A DNA stretch of 64,000 bases from CAWAHD01 sp963781785 (GCA_963781785.1 CAWAHD010000005.1:3100001-3164000), one strand, 5' to 3'. Counted from the first letter of the stretch, positions 9,201 through 19,111 are shown. Numbers and translations are program-made. Notes: generated by a model from the letters alone, not told the origin.

Positions 9201-10446
9201 CGACGGTGCCGTTATAGTTAAAGATACCGGCTCCGGCGCCCATGCCGGCATGGACGGGGCTGGGACCGGCGGCGGCCAGGTTGCCGGTGATGGTGGTGTT
9301 GGTGATCGTGACGCTTGTCTGGTCGTTAAAGATGGCGCCGCCAAAGCCCGCGCCGCCGCCGCCGACGGCGGAGCCAATGGCAGTCAGTAATACGCCCGTG
9401 GCGCCTTCGCCGCCGCCGAACTCCGAGACGCCGGCCATGCCGCCGTTGGGGTCTGTTCGGCCGCCGGCGCCGCCGCCGCCGAAGCCTCCGTCGCCGCCGA
9501 CGGCATACCCACTCACGTAGCCGCCGCTGCCGCTGCTGCCGCTGCCGCCGCCGCCGCCGCCGAAGCCGCCCTTGGCGCCGAAGGTCGTACCGGCGGAACC
9601 GCCGCCGCCGAAGCCGCCATTGATGCCCACGTAGGAGCCGTGCGAGTAGCCGGGGCCGCCGTTGGGGTTGCCAGCGTTGGGACCGCCGCCGTAGCCAAAG
9701 TAAGGTGGGGTCGTCGTTCCCCGGCCGGGGCCGTTTGTGCCGTTGCCACCCATACCGCCGCCGCCGCCGCCGCCGCCTTCGTTACCGGCGCTGTAACCCG
9801 CGCCGCCGCGGGCCGTGTTGCCGGTCAAAAGGCTGTTCTGAATGTTCAGGCCGCCTTGATTGAAAACGGCTCCGCCCAGGCCGGCGCCGCCGCCGCCGTC
9901 ACCGGCGCCGTTACCCCCCAAGGCGATCCCCCCTTGCAGGGTGAGGTTGTCCAGGGTCAGGTTACCCGTAGGGGCGACGTAAAACAGCCGCATGTTGGGA
10001 ACGTTGATCCCTGGCGCCGTGGCAGGCCGCTCGACGGTGATACCCGGGCCCGTGGACGGGCCGACGATGCGGACGTTGCTGCTCACTCCCAAGGCGGAAG
10101 GGCCGGCGGTGCTGTCGCCGACGCTCGTCAGGCCGATGACGCCCGCGCCGAAACCGGCGTTCTGGCTGGTCAGACCGGGTGCGAACACGATCGTGTCACC
10201 GTAGTCGACGTTCGCCTGCGCAATCGCGTCGCGCAGGGAGACCGTCGGGCTCCCGGCCTGATCGATCTGATCGGCGAGTGTGTTGACCGTGATGGTCGTC
10301 GATAGCATCGTTCGCTCTTCGAGCAGGTCGAGGACAGGGCGCGTTCGCCGGGCCTGTGACCGGCGCGACGCGACCGCGCGCCCCGGCCGGAGAAACGAAG
10401 CGTCTTTGCGTCCGAATCGCTTGGGAAACTGGTTCGAGGCAGTCAT
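6211..10446 (-). CDS. giant LEPR-XLL surface protein with beta-helix, PKD, LamG-like and dockerin-like domains (copy B)
   Basis: A 1411-residue open protein; ATG at 10446 preceded by AGGAGG 9 nt upstream. In order: LDLLEERTMLSTT (LEPR-XLL-like) near residue 40; a SLRDAI segment; a strongly Gly-rich region about 180-350; beta-helix-like repeats with NNGGPTRTM; PKD-like domain (TGGPYTIAQGQSLSLNASGS); a concanavalin/LamG-like segment (YVGANGLLYAEIFDGSFRQM); two near-identical Ig/PKD repeats (SFT...GPWTATVRYGDGTG); and a C-terminal dockerin-like element (GDLSGDGVVNSLDKVYF). The basic, His-rich tail is unusual. Role inferred: exported cell-surface scaffold or adhesin. It is the only copy-B gene without a frameshift. 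Confidence 0.88.
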   Translation of the reverse strand: MTASNQFPKRFGRKDASFLRPGRAVASRRSQARRTRPVLDLLEERTMLSTTITVNTLADQIDQAGSPTVSLRDAIAQANVDYGDTIVFAPGLTSQNAGFGAGVIGLTSVGDSTAGPSALGVSSNVRIVGPSTGPGITVERPATAPGINVPNMRLFYVAPTGNLTLDNLTLQGGIALGGNGAGDGGGGAGLGGAVFNQGGLNIQNSLLTGNTARGGAGYSAGNEGGGGGGGGMGGNGTNGPGRGTTTPPYFGYGGGPNAGNPNGGPGYSHGSYVGINGGFGGGGSAGTTFGAKGGFGGGGGGSGSSGSGGYVSGYAVGGDGGFGGGGAGGRTDPNGGMAGVSEFGGGEGATGVLLTAIGSAVGGGGAGFGGAIFNDQTSVTITNTTITGNLAAAGPSPVHAGMGAGAGIFNYNGTVAVNYSTLVQNYAAQGGAEIYNLADGVGSEAVLILNDSILADSQGSSEDLHSASNNSGIPGVLGTNNLIMSLAGAPTTSPFLISTANPMLGPLQNNGGPTRTMAPLVGSPVINQGANSAALGVTTDARGLPRIYEYPNVANSPNGDGSDLGAVELEPPSIQLVAGSGQSANLNTALAQPLQVQVFDDGEPAAGATVIFAAPLGVLINPNLPGGSFPTGLTASVATNTNGIAIAPALTANGNAGSYSVTAAAAVNNTDVGPVSFTETNTVPPTVVTGGPYTIAQGQSLSLNASGSTDPYGKTLSYSWTINGHANAATGIMATLTWAQIQALGLDVGVGTFPNVISVQVSDGVVQPYTVSTSLTITDTPPVPAIMGVPSGNVSAGVPLTLTGSVTDVSTAATAAGFDDVWEVSGGTGQTVVAGQQLVFDGKNPVALPSGLIAGAASLTIDVTFQTTSDGVILGYQNQPAGTAPNAYMPALYVGANGLLYAEIFDGSFRQMVSSTPVNDGQEHTAELIETGSAQSLYLDGAPVATLNGVPNPLNMTYDQLGTGYTVGYPNTSGGYFPFVGTIDKVQITSGGLLTGSISFLTSSNNSITFTPPEAGMYSIGLSATDAYGGTGVTTAPLTATAVPLVNVGGNATIPQSTALTRTGSFTNAPGDGPWTATVRYGDGTGLHPLTLNANQTFTLRYAYASAGTYTPTVSVTNHDGLTGTASFTLTVTGPLVSAGGSATVQQAATFTRNGSFTDVSGSGPWTATVRYGDGTGSHPLALNANQTFTISHVFPNAGTFGITVTVTDAAGNIGLAGFSVTVSGFTVNDGSPQDSMVRSLTYTFPSPTAVEPGAFELLRDGKPSQIKLNIAPQPDGMTYVITFSGPGVIGGSVPDGKYTLITRYKKVHVLSGPPMTANDVNTFDRLFGDLSGDGVVNSLDKVYFLEAEANPASPYARDFEYDGKPVIDKTDIAQFDKRYMGPADPPKKAPARFPGRKVVHHVAAHHTKPR

Positions 10447-10486
10447 GGTTATTTACCTCCTAAAGGTGAGAGACTGAACGTGTGAT

Positions 10487-11609
10487 TCAGCATGCGATCG
10501 TTTGACGGGCAGGGAAACGCAGCGGCGCCGGCACGAGGCCCAGCGCCTGGTCGGGCAGGATGAACGAATCGGCGATCAAGGAGTTGTTGTCGTTAATCAG
10601 CTCGGGGTAGCGGATTCCGGGCAGCGTTTGCAAGGCGAAGATTTCCTGCACCGCGTCCTCGAATTTGACGAAGGCGACCGTCGCGCCGGTGGTGAGGTCC
10701 ACCACCCAGACGCCGCAACAGGCGCTCTTCGACCGGCCGCTCGGCGATGGGGACGCCGCTGAAGACGGCCGTCTCGCGCACCTGCGACAGGCCGACGAAC
10801 GCCAGATTGCCGCGGAAATCCAGGCCGCGCGTGAAGCCGGGCAACTCGGCGATCCGCTCGTAGCGGTGCGTCCGCGGATCGACGTAGCCGATGCCGCCAG
10901 CGCCCGACTCCAGCAGCCACAGCTTGCCGTTGTGCCAGCGCGGCGAGTGCGGCATCGATAGGCCACGCACGAGCACCCGGCCGGTCTCTACCTCGACAAG
11001 GACGCCGCCATCCTTTTTGTTGGCACGCCAGCCGCCCTTCGTGTCGGTCTCGCCCAGGGCAGTGACGAAAGTGGGCCGGCCCTCTACCAGGCACATGCCG
11101 TTCAAGTGGCAGCGGTCCTCCGGGGCCAACTCGGTGATGAACGTCGGCGTCCAGCGCGGCACAAAACTGTGAATCCGATCGAGGGTACAAAGGCAGGAAA
11201 AGCGCGTGTTGACGAACCACAAATCCTCGCCGCCCCAGGCCATCTCGTGAATCTGAATGTCGCCGGTGCAGTGGCCGCGACGGGGCAGGAAGCAAGCGTC
11301 GTATCGGCCGGCGGGCTCGAGCCGGCGAGCGACCGCCGGGACGTTGTGGTACTCCCAAATCTCCAGCCCGGTGCCGACGGCCAGGCGGTCCCCGTCCACC
11401 GCCAGGCCCATCGGCTTCTTGAAGCCGCGGAAGTGCGTGTTCAGCTTGCCGTCATCGGCCCGAAGCATCACCAGCTTGCCCGCCTGGTAGGTGGTGACGA
11501 GGACCGAAAGGTTTAACTGTTCCAGGATCGCGGGGAAATTCGCTGTGTGCACGCTACGTAAGGGCGCTAGCGGTCCATCCTGGGTTTCTGGTTCGGAAGC
11601 GGTGGTCAT
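10487..11609 (-). pseudogene. TIGR03032 family protein, frameshifted (copy B)
   Basis: Paralogue of 406-1530 and collinear with it. The start at 11609 has GGAGG 7 nt upstream, as in copy A. The reading frame is good down to PIAERPVEER, then shifts near 10725 (one extra base); the rest (VWVVDLTTGATVAFVKFEDA to FPARQTIAC) continues in another frame and matches copy A to the last residue. Conservation on both sides means the lesion is recent or a sequencing indel. If real, the protein loses its last 80 or so residues. It sits 40 nt upstream of the surface-protein gene, as in copy A. Confidence 0.8.
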
Positions 11610-12116
11610 TTCAAGGCCTCCCACAGTGGTTTCGGAATGACGTTTACGCCCAACCGGCTGTCGCGTTACCACGGCCGCTCCGCGACTGCGCAGGCGATCG
11701 GAACCGGGCATCTTGCCGGGTCGCATGGCCGCTTTTGGCCGGTTCGGTTCCCCCTGGCGGGCTGGAGCGGATCTCGGCTCCAGTGGGAGCCGCCCAGCGA
11801 GGTCGGGCGATCAGCTCGCGACGACAATTGCAAGGAACGAATGTCGCCCGCCGACCTTCCCAGGCTCGTTTCCAGCCGGTCCGCCGGTTGACGTTCTGAG
11901 GGGATTACGAGAGCGATCCGAGGAATCTCCGACCCCTCTGGCGAGATTCTTTGCCTGCGGTGACGGGCCGGTCGCGCGGAAAGCCATGTACAAGATGTGC
12001 GTTCGACGTCCGGGCCAGACCGACCCGCCGCCGGACGCCCGGCGCGGCGGGAGCCGCGTCAGCATTCCTCGATGATGACAAGCAATCTTCTCGCCAAGGC
12101 GTAGAGGAACGGCGTC
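11610..12116. promoter_or_regulatory. divergent intergenic region, copy B
   Basis: 507 bases between the frameshifted TIGR03032 gene and sigma copy B. The part near 11927-12010 is similar to 1648-1735 in copy A at the same distance from the sigma start, so promoter sequence is retained. The remaining 300 or so bases next to the TIGR03032 gene have no counterpart that I can see, and I see no gene in them. Confidence 0.4.
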
Positions 12117-12785
12117 ATGGAAACTCTCCTCGAAATCGCAGACGGCCTCGGAGAATCCGGCTGTTCGGACCGTAATCTCTTTGCGGACCTGTGCGAGTCG
12201 CGCACCCACCGGACTTTGCTCGCGCGACTGGCGCAATCCGGCGGCGGGAACCAGGAGGCCTGGTCGGAGTTCGTCGACCGGTACGGGCGGCGGATCTATG
12301 GCTGGTGCTTGCGGTGGAGGCTCCAGGATGCCGACGCGCAAGACGTGACCCAGATCGTGCTCCTCAAGCTGCGCAGCGGATGAAGGACTTCACGTATGAC
12401 CCGGGGCGGAGCTTCCGGGCGTGGCTCAAGACGGTAACGCACCATGCCTGGCGGGACTTCGCCCTGAGCCGGCGGACCGCGACGCTCACGACGTGCGGCA
12501 ACTGCGCCGGAGCAGAGCCTGGACTCGGTCATGGCGCGCGACGACCTCACCCATGAGCTGGAGGGACTCTTCGACCTGGAATTGCTGGAGACGGCGATGC
12601 AACGGGTGCGGCTCCGGGCGGCCCCACACACCTGGATGGCCTTCTCGATGACGGCGATGGAAGGCATGGCCGCGCCGGAGGTCGCGCGCCGGCTGGGGAT
12701 GAAGATCGCGCGAGTGTACGCCGTGCGCAGCACGATCCAGCAGCGATTACAGGAGGAATGCCGGATGCTTGAAATGTCGCACTGA
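12117..12785 (+). pseudogene. ECF sigma factor, frameshifted twice (copy B)
   Basis: Paralogue of the sigma factor at 1839. The first 88 codons (METLLEIADGLGES to DVTQIVLLKL) are open, then a base is missing near 12367 (CTGCGCAG where copy A has CTGGCACAG). MKDFTYDPGRSFRAWLKTV follows in a second frame, a further shift lies near 12500, and the C-terminal region-4 part (ARDDLTHELEG to EECRMLEMSH) is in a third frame. As read, no functional sigma would be made: region 2 is cut and region 4 separated. Residues are well conserved across both breaks, so either decay is very young or these are indel errors. Confidence 0.8.
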
Positions 12786-12964
12786 ATGGGTACGCCGATC
12801 AAGCTGAGCGGGCCGGCCGCGTCAGATCCGTCTGATCCGTCTGATCCGAAGCTGCGGCCGCCATGGTTCTTCAGGCTGAAAACCTGACCATCGCCCCAAC
12901 CCATTCTGCGGTCCCCGTCGGCCGCACGCGGCCCACAGCCCCGCTCCTGAGGAGGGCCCGGGAA

Positions 12965-15900
12965 GTGAGCGAAGCGAAACCCGACTGCCCCCCGCGCTCG
13001 ACACTGGAGCGTTTCCTCGCCGGCGCGCTCGACGATAGAGAGGAAGAGGAACTCTGCGCGCATGTCGAAGAGTGCCTCGCGTGCCAGGGCAAGCTGGACG
13101 AACTGGTCGCGGGCTCAGCGCCTGAGCCGAGAGCACACGTCGGGAAGCTCGAGCTCGAGCTCGACACATCCTTCCTCAAGCGTTTGCAGCAGACGATCAT
13201 GGACCCGGACTGGCGCCCGCCGCCCTGGACGGAGTCGCACCGGCACCTCGACCGGTCCAACCGGTGGGACCATTCGGATCCGCTCCACGCGCCGGCCGCG
13301 GTGCCGGGCTACGAGATCCTCGGAGTGCTGGGGCGTGGCGCCATGGGAGTCGTTTACAAGGCCCGGCAGCTCAGCCTGGGGCGGATCACGGCGCTGAAGA
13401 TGATCCTGGCCGGCGAGCACGCCGGATTGAACGATCGCACGCGGTTCCGGGCCGAGGCCGAGGCCGCCGGCTCGCTGCGCCATCCCCATATCGTGCAGGT
13501 CTACGAGACCGGAGAATCCGGCGGGCTGCCGTACTTCTCGATGGAGTACGTCGAGGGGGTGACTCTCAAAGAATGGCTGGTGGACGCGCCGAAGTCCCCG
13601 CGCGGCAGCAGCCCTCATCGAGGCTCTGGCACGAGCCGTGGGCTACGCCCACCAGAATGGCATCGTCCACCGCGACTTGAAGCCGTCCAACGTCCTGCTC
13701 GAGCCCGCCGATGCCCGGCCTGAGGCGACGGTGCCGGTCGCGCCGGCGGATCCGGAAGCTGAGCGCACCCGCTTGGGCCTGGTCCCCAAGATCACCGACT
13801 TCGGCCTGGCCAAGCGGGTCGGCGACACCCTGGGCACCCGGACCGGCCAGGTGATGGGCACCCCCACCTACATGTCTCCTGAACAGTTCGCCGGCAAGGG
13901 CGGCGCGACCGAGCCGAGCGTGGACATCTACGCGCTGGGCTGTATCCTCTACGAGGCCCTGACCGGCCGTCCGCCGTTTCTCGATGCCTCATTCGAGGCG
14001 CTCGCGGCGCGTGTCCAGCGCGAGGAGCCCATCGCGCCTCGGCGGCTCCAACCGCGCTGCCCGCGCGACCTGGAGACGATCTGCCTGAAATGCCTGGAGA
14101 AGGACCCGGCCCGGCGGTATGCCCGCGCCAAGGCGCTGGCCGACGACCTGGCGCGGTTTCTGGCCGGTGAGCCGGTCCGGCGCGGCCCCGCTCGGCCCTT
14201 GACCGCTGCGGCAGGCTCGCCCGCCGCCACCGGGCACTCGTCGCAGGCGTGACCGCGGTCATGGCGGTACTCGCCCTGGGGATTGCGTCGACCAGTGTCA
14301 TGGCCGTGCGCGAGTCGCGGGCTCGGCACCGCGCCGACTTGAGCGCCCAGCGGGCCACGGCGAGTGCCCTTCAAGCCGAGACACTGCGAACGGCCGCTCT
14401 GGGCGAGGCGTACCAGGCACGGCTGGCCGCGGCCCTGGCCGCAATGAGCGCGCGCGACATCCGGGAAGCAGGCCGCCAGCTCGAGGCGGCACCACCGCAG
14501 AAACGCGGCTGGGAGTGGCGGCACCTCCGGGGCCGGCTCGACCAGTGCCTCGCCGTCGTCGCCGGTCTGCCCGAGCGGGGAGTTGTCGCCTTCTGCCCCC
14601 CCGGGCAGCGGATCGCCGTGGCCAACGGCCACGGGTACCGGATCCTCGACGCCGTCACCGGGAAGCCCATTTTCGTCCGCCCCGCCGTGGGGCCGTGCCG
14701 CGGGGTCTACGCGTTTGGAACGCGCGCGGGATTGCGGTATGTGCTCGACGAATCGGAGAGCACCCAATCCTTCGCCGTCACCGATCAAGCCGGCTGCGTC
14801 TTGAGTCGGATCACGCTGCCGGCCGCGTACAGAAGCCGGCCAGCGCCCGTCGTCTTCGTGATGGCGATGAGCCCCGACGGCCGCCGGCTTGCGCTCCAGA
14901 GCGTGCCCTATACCCGTTCGCCGCTGATCGAGATCTTCGATACCGCCACCGGGCTCTTGACTGCGACATGTGGCGGACAGAGCGCCAATCTCCTGGGACT
15001 CGCATTCAGCCCTGATGGCACCCAGATCGCGGCGGTCCAGGAGAGCCACCAGGTGTTCGTCTACGATTCGGCGGCCGGAAAGCTCGCCACAGTCCTCACG
15101 GGCCACCAGGGCGTCGTCCGCGGTGTGGCGTTTAGCCCAGACGGCCTGCGCCTGGCCACGTGCGCGGATGACCAGACGATCCGTGTGTGGGAGGTCGGAA
15201 CACGGCGTGTGCTGCGCACGCATGCGCGGTCATGTCGGAGGCGTCACGTGCGTCGCGTTCAGCCCAGATGGCCGCCGGCTCGTTTCCGGGGGCAGCGACA
15301 GCACCCTCCGGCTCTGGAACGCCGACGGGGGAGAGGCGCTCTTGGTCCTGAGCGGACATAGCGCACAGGTCACCGGCGTCGCCTTCGACCGGGATGGCCG
15401 CACCATCGCCTCGACCGCCAGGGATGGCACCGCCCGCCTCTGGGACGCGACCCGCCTGGATGACGCGTGCGTGCTCCGCGGTCACACGAGCTACGTCTAT
15501 CCGGTCGCCTACAGCGCTGACGGGCGCTCTATCGCCTCCGGGTCGTGGGACAACACGGTCCGCCTCTGGGATGCCTCGGGCATTAGCCCGGTGCGCGTGC
15601 TGAAAGGTCACACCGAGGCCGTGGGAGCGCTGGCGTTCAGTCCCGACGGGACCCGCCTCGCGTCCTGGGCCGAGGACGCGACCATTCGCATCTGGGACAC
15701 GTTGAAGGGCGCGGAGTGCACACCATTACTTAAACATTTGAGCATGTACGAGCGGGACTCGGTTTACAGCCTGGTCGTCAGCCCGGACGGCAAGCGGCTG
15801 GGTGCCGTCGCGGGGCACGGTGTCAGCGACGAGGGCAGCTCCCGCGGCACAGCCGCCCGGTCGTGTATCCGCTTCTGGGACCTCGCGACCGGGGCGGAGC

Positions 15901-16430
15901 TTCCGTCGCTCTGGCTCCCGCTCCAGAGGGCGCGGGTGGCAGCCTTCAGCCCGGACGGCGGTCGGCTCGCGGCCGGGGGAAATGACGCGAAGGTCGTTGT
16001 CGTCGACGCGATTTCCGGCGGCGTGCTCGCCGAGATGTCCGGCTTCACGGGGCGGATTCAATCGATCGCCTTCAGTCCCGACGGCCGCCATGTCCTGACG
16101 GCCGGCATGGACAGGGCGGTTCGGCTCTGGGACACGGAGACCGGCGGTTTGGTGAAAACGTTCGCCGGCCATAGCCGGGAGGTGCTTTCGGCTGTCTTTC
16201 ATCCAGATGGGACGAGGATCGCCTCCGCCGGCCACGACCGGAGCATCCTGATCTGGGACACGGCCACGGGCGAGGAGCTGGTGCGATTGACGGGGCATAC
16301 CTCGTATATCTTCTCGCTGGCGTTCAGTCCGGACGGCGAGACATTGGTCTCGGGCTCGGGCGACGGCACGGTCCGGCTCTGGGACGCATTCCCGGTCGCC
16401 CGCCGCCTCGAGGCGCGGCGGGCAGACTGA
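12965..16430 (+). pseudogene. receptor Ser/Thr kinase with WD40 repeats, frameshifted three times (copy B)
   Basis: Collinear with the kinase at 2682-6140. The start GTG at 12965 aligns with copy A and has GGAGG 9 nt upstream. It keeps the HxxxCxxC finger, the Gly loop (GRGAMGVVYKA), HRDLKPSNV, DFGLA, the membrane segment and the WD40 array. Frames break near 13600 (before the catalytic loop), near 14197 (just before the membrane segment; probably a lost T) and near 15218 (inside a WD40 repeat; one extra base). As read, translation would end soon after the kinase N-lobe. The WD40 part after 16000 is nearly identical to copy A, hinting at recent duplication or gene conversion. Confidence 0.82.
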
Positions 16431-16434
16431 AGTA

Positions 16435-16738
16435 TGGCCTCCGTGAGAGCCGTCGCGCCGCCAGATACTGGCTCCCTCTCCCCGCGGGAGACGGCTGGGG
16501 TGAGAGGCGATGGCCAGCGTGTGAGCCGTGGCGCCGCCAGATACTGGCTCCCTCTCCCCGCGGGAGACGGCTGGGGTGAGAGGCGATGGCCAGCGTGCGA
16601 GCCGTGGCGCCGCCAGATACTGGCTCCCGCTCCCCGCGGGAGACGGCTGGGGTGAGGGTCCATGGCCAGCGTGTGAGCCATGGCGCCGCCAGATACTGGC
16701 TCCCTCTCCCTCAGGGAGAGGGCTGGGGTGAGGGTCCG
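16435..16738. repeat. four tandem copies of a 76-bp unit
   Basis: Units begin at 16435, 16511, 16587 and 16663, exactly 76 bp apart. Each contains CAGATACTGGCTCCC, a short GGGAGA/CTCTCCC inverted repeat and CTGGGGTGAG. Copies differ by a few bases; the fourth has CCCTCAGGGAGAGGG instead of CCCGCGGGAGACGG. The array starts 4 nt after the stop of kinase copy B and has no counterpart after copy A. It resembles the widespread CCTCTCCC...GGGGTGAGGG intergenic palindromes (REP-like). No spacer diversity, so not CRISPR. Confidence 0.9.
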
Positions 16739-16800
16739 GGTCATCAGGTTCAGCGCGGTGCGCAAGCGGCGATTCAACCTGCGAGGGCTCTCGGTGGCGC

Positions 16801-16840
16801 TCGCCCCTCACCCCAGCCCTCTCCCCAAGGAGAGGGAGCC
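16801..16840 (-). repeat. inverted partial copy of the 76-bp unit core
   Basis: The reverse complement reads GGCTCCCTCTCC, then GGGGAGAGGGCTGGGGTGAG, matching the core of the fourth tandem unit in opposite orientation. With the array at 16435-16738 it gives an inverted pair around about 60 bp, as in BIME/REP arrangements, and could act as a bidirectional transcription stop. The rest of 16739-17004 shows no gene that I can support. Confidence 0.7.
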
Positions 16841-17004
16841 AGAAACAATCGGTTGGCCCGCGGTGCGAATCAACTGACCTGCCGACTCGTGCAGCCCAAA
16901 CAAACTTGTATGGAGGCCGGGCTGCGATTGTCGCCGTCCCTCTCCTCCGGGTCAAATGATGGGTATCCTCGATCCGGGCCGCACAAACGCTGGAGTGACG
17001 ACCG

Positions 17005-17574
17005 ATGGAAACCATCAATCTGGCAGACGGCGGCATCGTGCTCTACGACGAATACTTTTTGTCGCCCGGCGCTGCGGATCGGTACTTCGTCGACTTGCGG
17101 GACACGTTGGCCTGGGAACAGAAACCCGGGATTTTCGGTCACGTGCAACCCCGCCTGATCGCGACTTACGGCGATGAAGGCCTGACTTATCGTTACTCCG
17201 GTCACGATTACGTGGCTCTGCCCTGGACCGCCGCCTTGCTGGAGATCAAGGACAAGATCGAGGCCGTGCAGGGCGAGTACAATTACTGCCTGGCAAACCG
17301 TTATCGTTCGGGATCAGACAGCGTGGGATGGCACGCCGACAACGAGCCCGGGATGGGCAGCGTGATCGGTTCCCTCTCCCTGGGAGCGACCCGGACGTTT
17401 CGAATCCGGCACAATATCACCAGGGAACTCCAGACGTTTCCTGTCTCTCATGGGACGCTGATCATCATGGCGGGAACGATGCAGCAGTTCTGGAAACACG
17501 AAGTTCCGAAGACCAAGGAGAACGTCGGGGAGCGGATCAACCTGACGTTCCGGAAGATCGTGCGACGTTCTTGA
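17005..17574 (+). CDS. AlkB-like 2-oxoglutarate/Fe(II) dioxygenase
   Basis: 189 residues. The iron ligands of the AlkB family are visible: H110 and D112 in SVGWHADNE, and H165 in QQFWKHEVP; the 2-oxoglutarate arginine is R177 in ERINLTFR, with R183 following. NRYRSGSDSVGWH and the LSLGATRTFRIRH strand match the ALKBH2/3-type and bacterial small AlkB proteins. Expected role: oxidative demethylation of N1-methyladenine/N3-methylcytosine in DNA or RNA. Stand-alone gene; the next gene (speD-like) is convergent, ending 26 nt away. Start ATG at 17005 gives the expected full length. Confidence 0.9.
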   Translation: METINLADGGIVLYDEYFLSPGAADRYFVDLRDTLAWEQKPGIFGHVQPRLIATYGDEGLTYRYSGHDYVALPWTAALLEIKDKIEAVQGEYNYCLANRYRSGSDSVGWHADNEPGMGSVIGSLSLGATRTFRIRHNITRELQTFPVSHGTLIIMAGTMQQFWKHEVPKTKENVGERINLTFRKIVRRS

Positions 17575-17599
17575 GATGGTGCGAGCCGATCAGAGGTTC

Positions 17600-17956
17600 T
17601 CAATCGCGCTCGAGGATCTCCGCGCCTCGGGGCGCCGTGGTAAGGTGCTCGCGGCCGGGTTCGAGGGCGGCGAGGAAGACCAAAAGCGCGGCCTTCGAAT
17701 CGGCACGTCCGCAGGAGAAGATATCGAGAGCGAGATATCGGTGCTCGGGGTAAGTGTGGAACGCGATGTGAGACTCCGAGAGGAGGAGGTAGCCCGTGAG
17801 GCCACCCCCCTGGAACCGGTGCAAGACCGGAGGGCCGATCGGCTTCATCCCACCCCGACGCGCCGCATCGTTGAGACAACCGGCCAAGAGCCCGGCATCG
17901 GCCAGACGGTCGGAGGCAACGTCGTAAAGGTCGGCGAGCAAGTGTTGACCGATCAT
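17600..17956 (-). CDS. speD: S-adenosylmethionine decarboxylase proenzyme
   Basis: 118 residues, the normal size for the short bacterial class 1B enzyme. The self-cleavage site is clear: E61-S62 within LLLSESHIAFHTYPE, giving a pyruvoyl group on S62; H67 and C82 (ALDIFSCGRAD) are the other conserved catalytic residues. It makes decarboxylated AdoMet, the aminopropyl donor for spermidine synthase, which is encoded 1.2 kb upstream on the same strand. Last gene of a three-gene minus-strand operon (synthase, FemAB-like, speD). The Shine-Dalgarno is weak, which fits expression from the upstream transcript. Confidence 0.93.
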   Translation of the reverse strand: MIGQHLLADLYDVASDRLADAGLLAGCLNDAARRGGMKPIGPPVLHRFQGGGLTGYLLLSESHIAFHTYPEHRYLALDIFSCGRADSKAALLVFLAALEPGREHLTTAPRGAEILERD

Positions 17957-18040
17957 TGATGATTAGACCTTTCCTCTTGCGGTCAGGAAATGCTCCAGGC
18001 GACCACCACAGGCCGGCGGCAACGAAGGTCGTGTGCAGGA

Positions 18041-19099
18041 TCACGGAACGGGCCGGCAAGCGGGTTCCTCCTCGACTGCCAGGTGCGGCAGGAACCGGAG
18101 CATCGCATCGGCGATGCGGTCGTAGCCGTACAGGTCGTGTGCGCCGACGTAGACGCGGTTCGCCCCCCCGAATCGGCGCTTGAACTGCGAGAGCCGGCGG
18201 TAGGCGTGGTCGATCTGGTCGCCCTGGACGTCGATCCCGTAAAGGTCGTACGTGGCGCAGCCGCGCTCGATCGCCTCGGCCATGATGCCGGCCTGAAGGG
18301 CGGAGGGCGCCATCACTTCGCGGTGTTCCCGGCGGCTGGCGCCGTAAAGGTACGTGGCGCGGGGGCCGAAGAACACCACGATGGCAGCGGCCAGGGTCTC
18401 GCCCCGATACGTCGCGAAGAAGGCCGCGGCCATCCGGGCGGGGAACAGGATCGCCGCCAGGTCGATCAGGTAGCAGAGCGGCTCCGCGGCGAACCCCTGA
18501 CGAGCCGCGGTCTCGACGAGCAGCGGATGGAACCGCGCGGCGGAGGCCGGGTCGGTCGTCACCTCGATCTCGACCCCGTGCCGCCTGGCGAGCCCGACAT
18601 TGTAGCGGCCTTTTGAGGTCATCCGGGCGAGGACGCTGGCCATCCCACCCGAGAGGTCCACTTCGTTCGTCTCGAACGGGTCGAAATCAACGGGTGCGCG
18701 GACGAACCCACGCAGATAAGGCGGCAGTGGAGGAGCGAGCCGGGGCTCGATCCGCCAGAGGATGCTGTCCGTCCGCCGACGCAGCCGGCACGCCTCGCGC
18801 CGGATCGCGGCGAAGAGAGCGGCTGCGCGCCCCGGGTCATGCCAGGGGACGAGCGGCCCTCCGGGCGTGACCAGGACGCCCGGCCCGTCGAGCGAGCGGG
18901 CGGCGTGGAAGATCGCCCCGCCCTCGATCCGGCCGTCGCGCAGCCAGAGCCGCGGATAGACCTCGACCCCCTGGCACGCCTGGAGCTCGGCCCACGTCAG
19001 CGATTGCATGAACCCGCATGCAGGGTTCTCACGCACCGCCCTTTCCCAGGCGTCACGGTACTCGTCGCTGAACCTGGTGCGTTGGAGCAGGCCAGACAT
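18041..19099 (-). CDS. FemAB-like aminoacyltransferase (GNAT fold)
   Basis: 352 residues resembling the FemX/FemAB family, which transfer amino acids from aminoacyl-tRNA onto lipid II or act in exopolysaccharide clusters. Supporting segments: FMQSLTWAELQACQG at the N-terminus, MTSKGRYNVGLARRHGVEIEV in the middle, and a GNAT-like region (AAAIVVFFGPRATYLYGASRREH, followed by LYGIDVQGDQ). It lies between the spermidine synthase (12 nt upstream) and speD (84 nt downstream), so its substrate may be polyamine-related; that is inference from position only. No signal peptide. Confidence 0.8.
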   Translation of the reverse strand: MSGLLQRTRFSDEYRDAWERAVRENPACGFMQSLTWAELQACQGVEVYPRLWLRDGRIEGGAIFHAARSLDGPGVLVTPGGPLVPWHDPGRAAALFAAIRREACRLRRRTDSILWRIEPRLAPPLPPYLRGFVRAPVDFDPFETNEVDLSGGMASVLARMTSKGRYNVGLARRHGVEIEVTTDPASAARFHPLLVETAARQGFAAEPLCYLIDLAAILFPARMAAAFFATYRGETLAAAIVVFFGPRATYLYGASRREHREVMAPSALQAGIMAEAIERGCATYDLYGIDVQGDQIDHAYRRLSQFKRRFGGANRVYVGAHDLYGYDRIADAMLRFLPHLAVEEEPACRPVP

Positions 19100-19111
19100 C
19101 GGACATCACTC

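Noticed and set aside
9052..10305. Plus-strand frames rich in Ala/Val/Gly
   Set aside because: Antisense to the Gly-rich and beta-helix part of the 6211-10446 surface protein.
16435..16738. Possible CRISPR array
   Set aside because: Units are contiguous 76-bp tandem copies with no variable spacers and no cas genes in the window.
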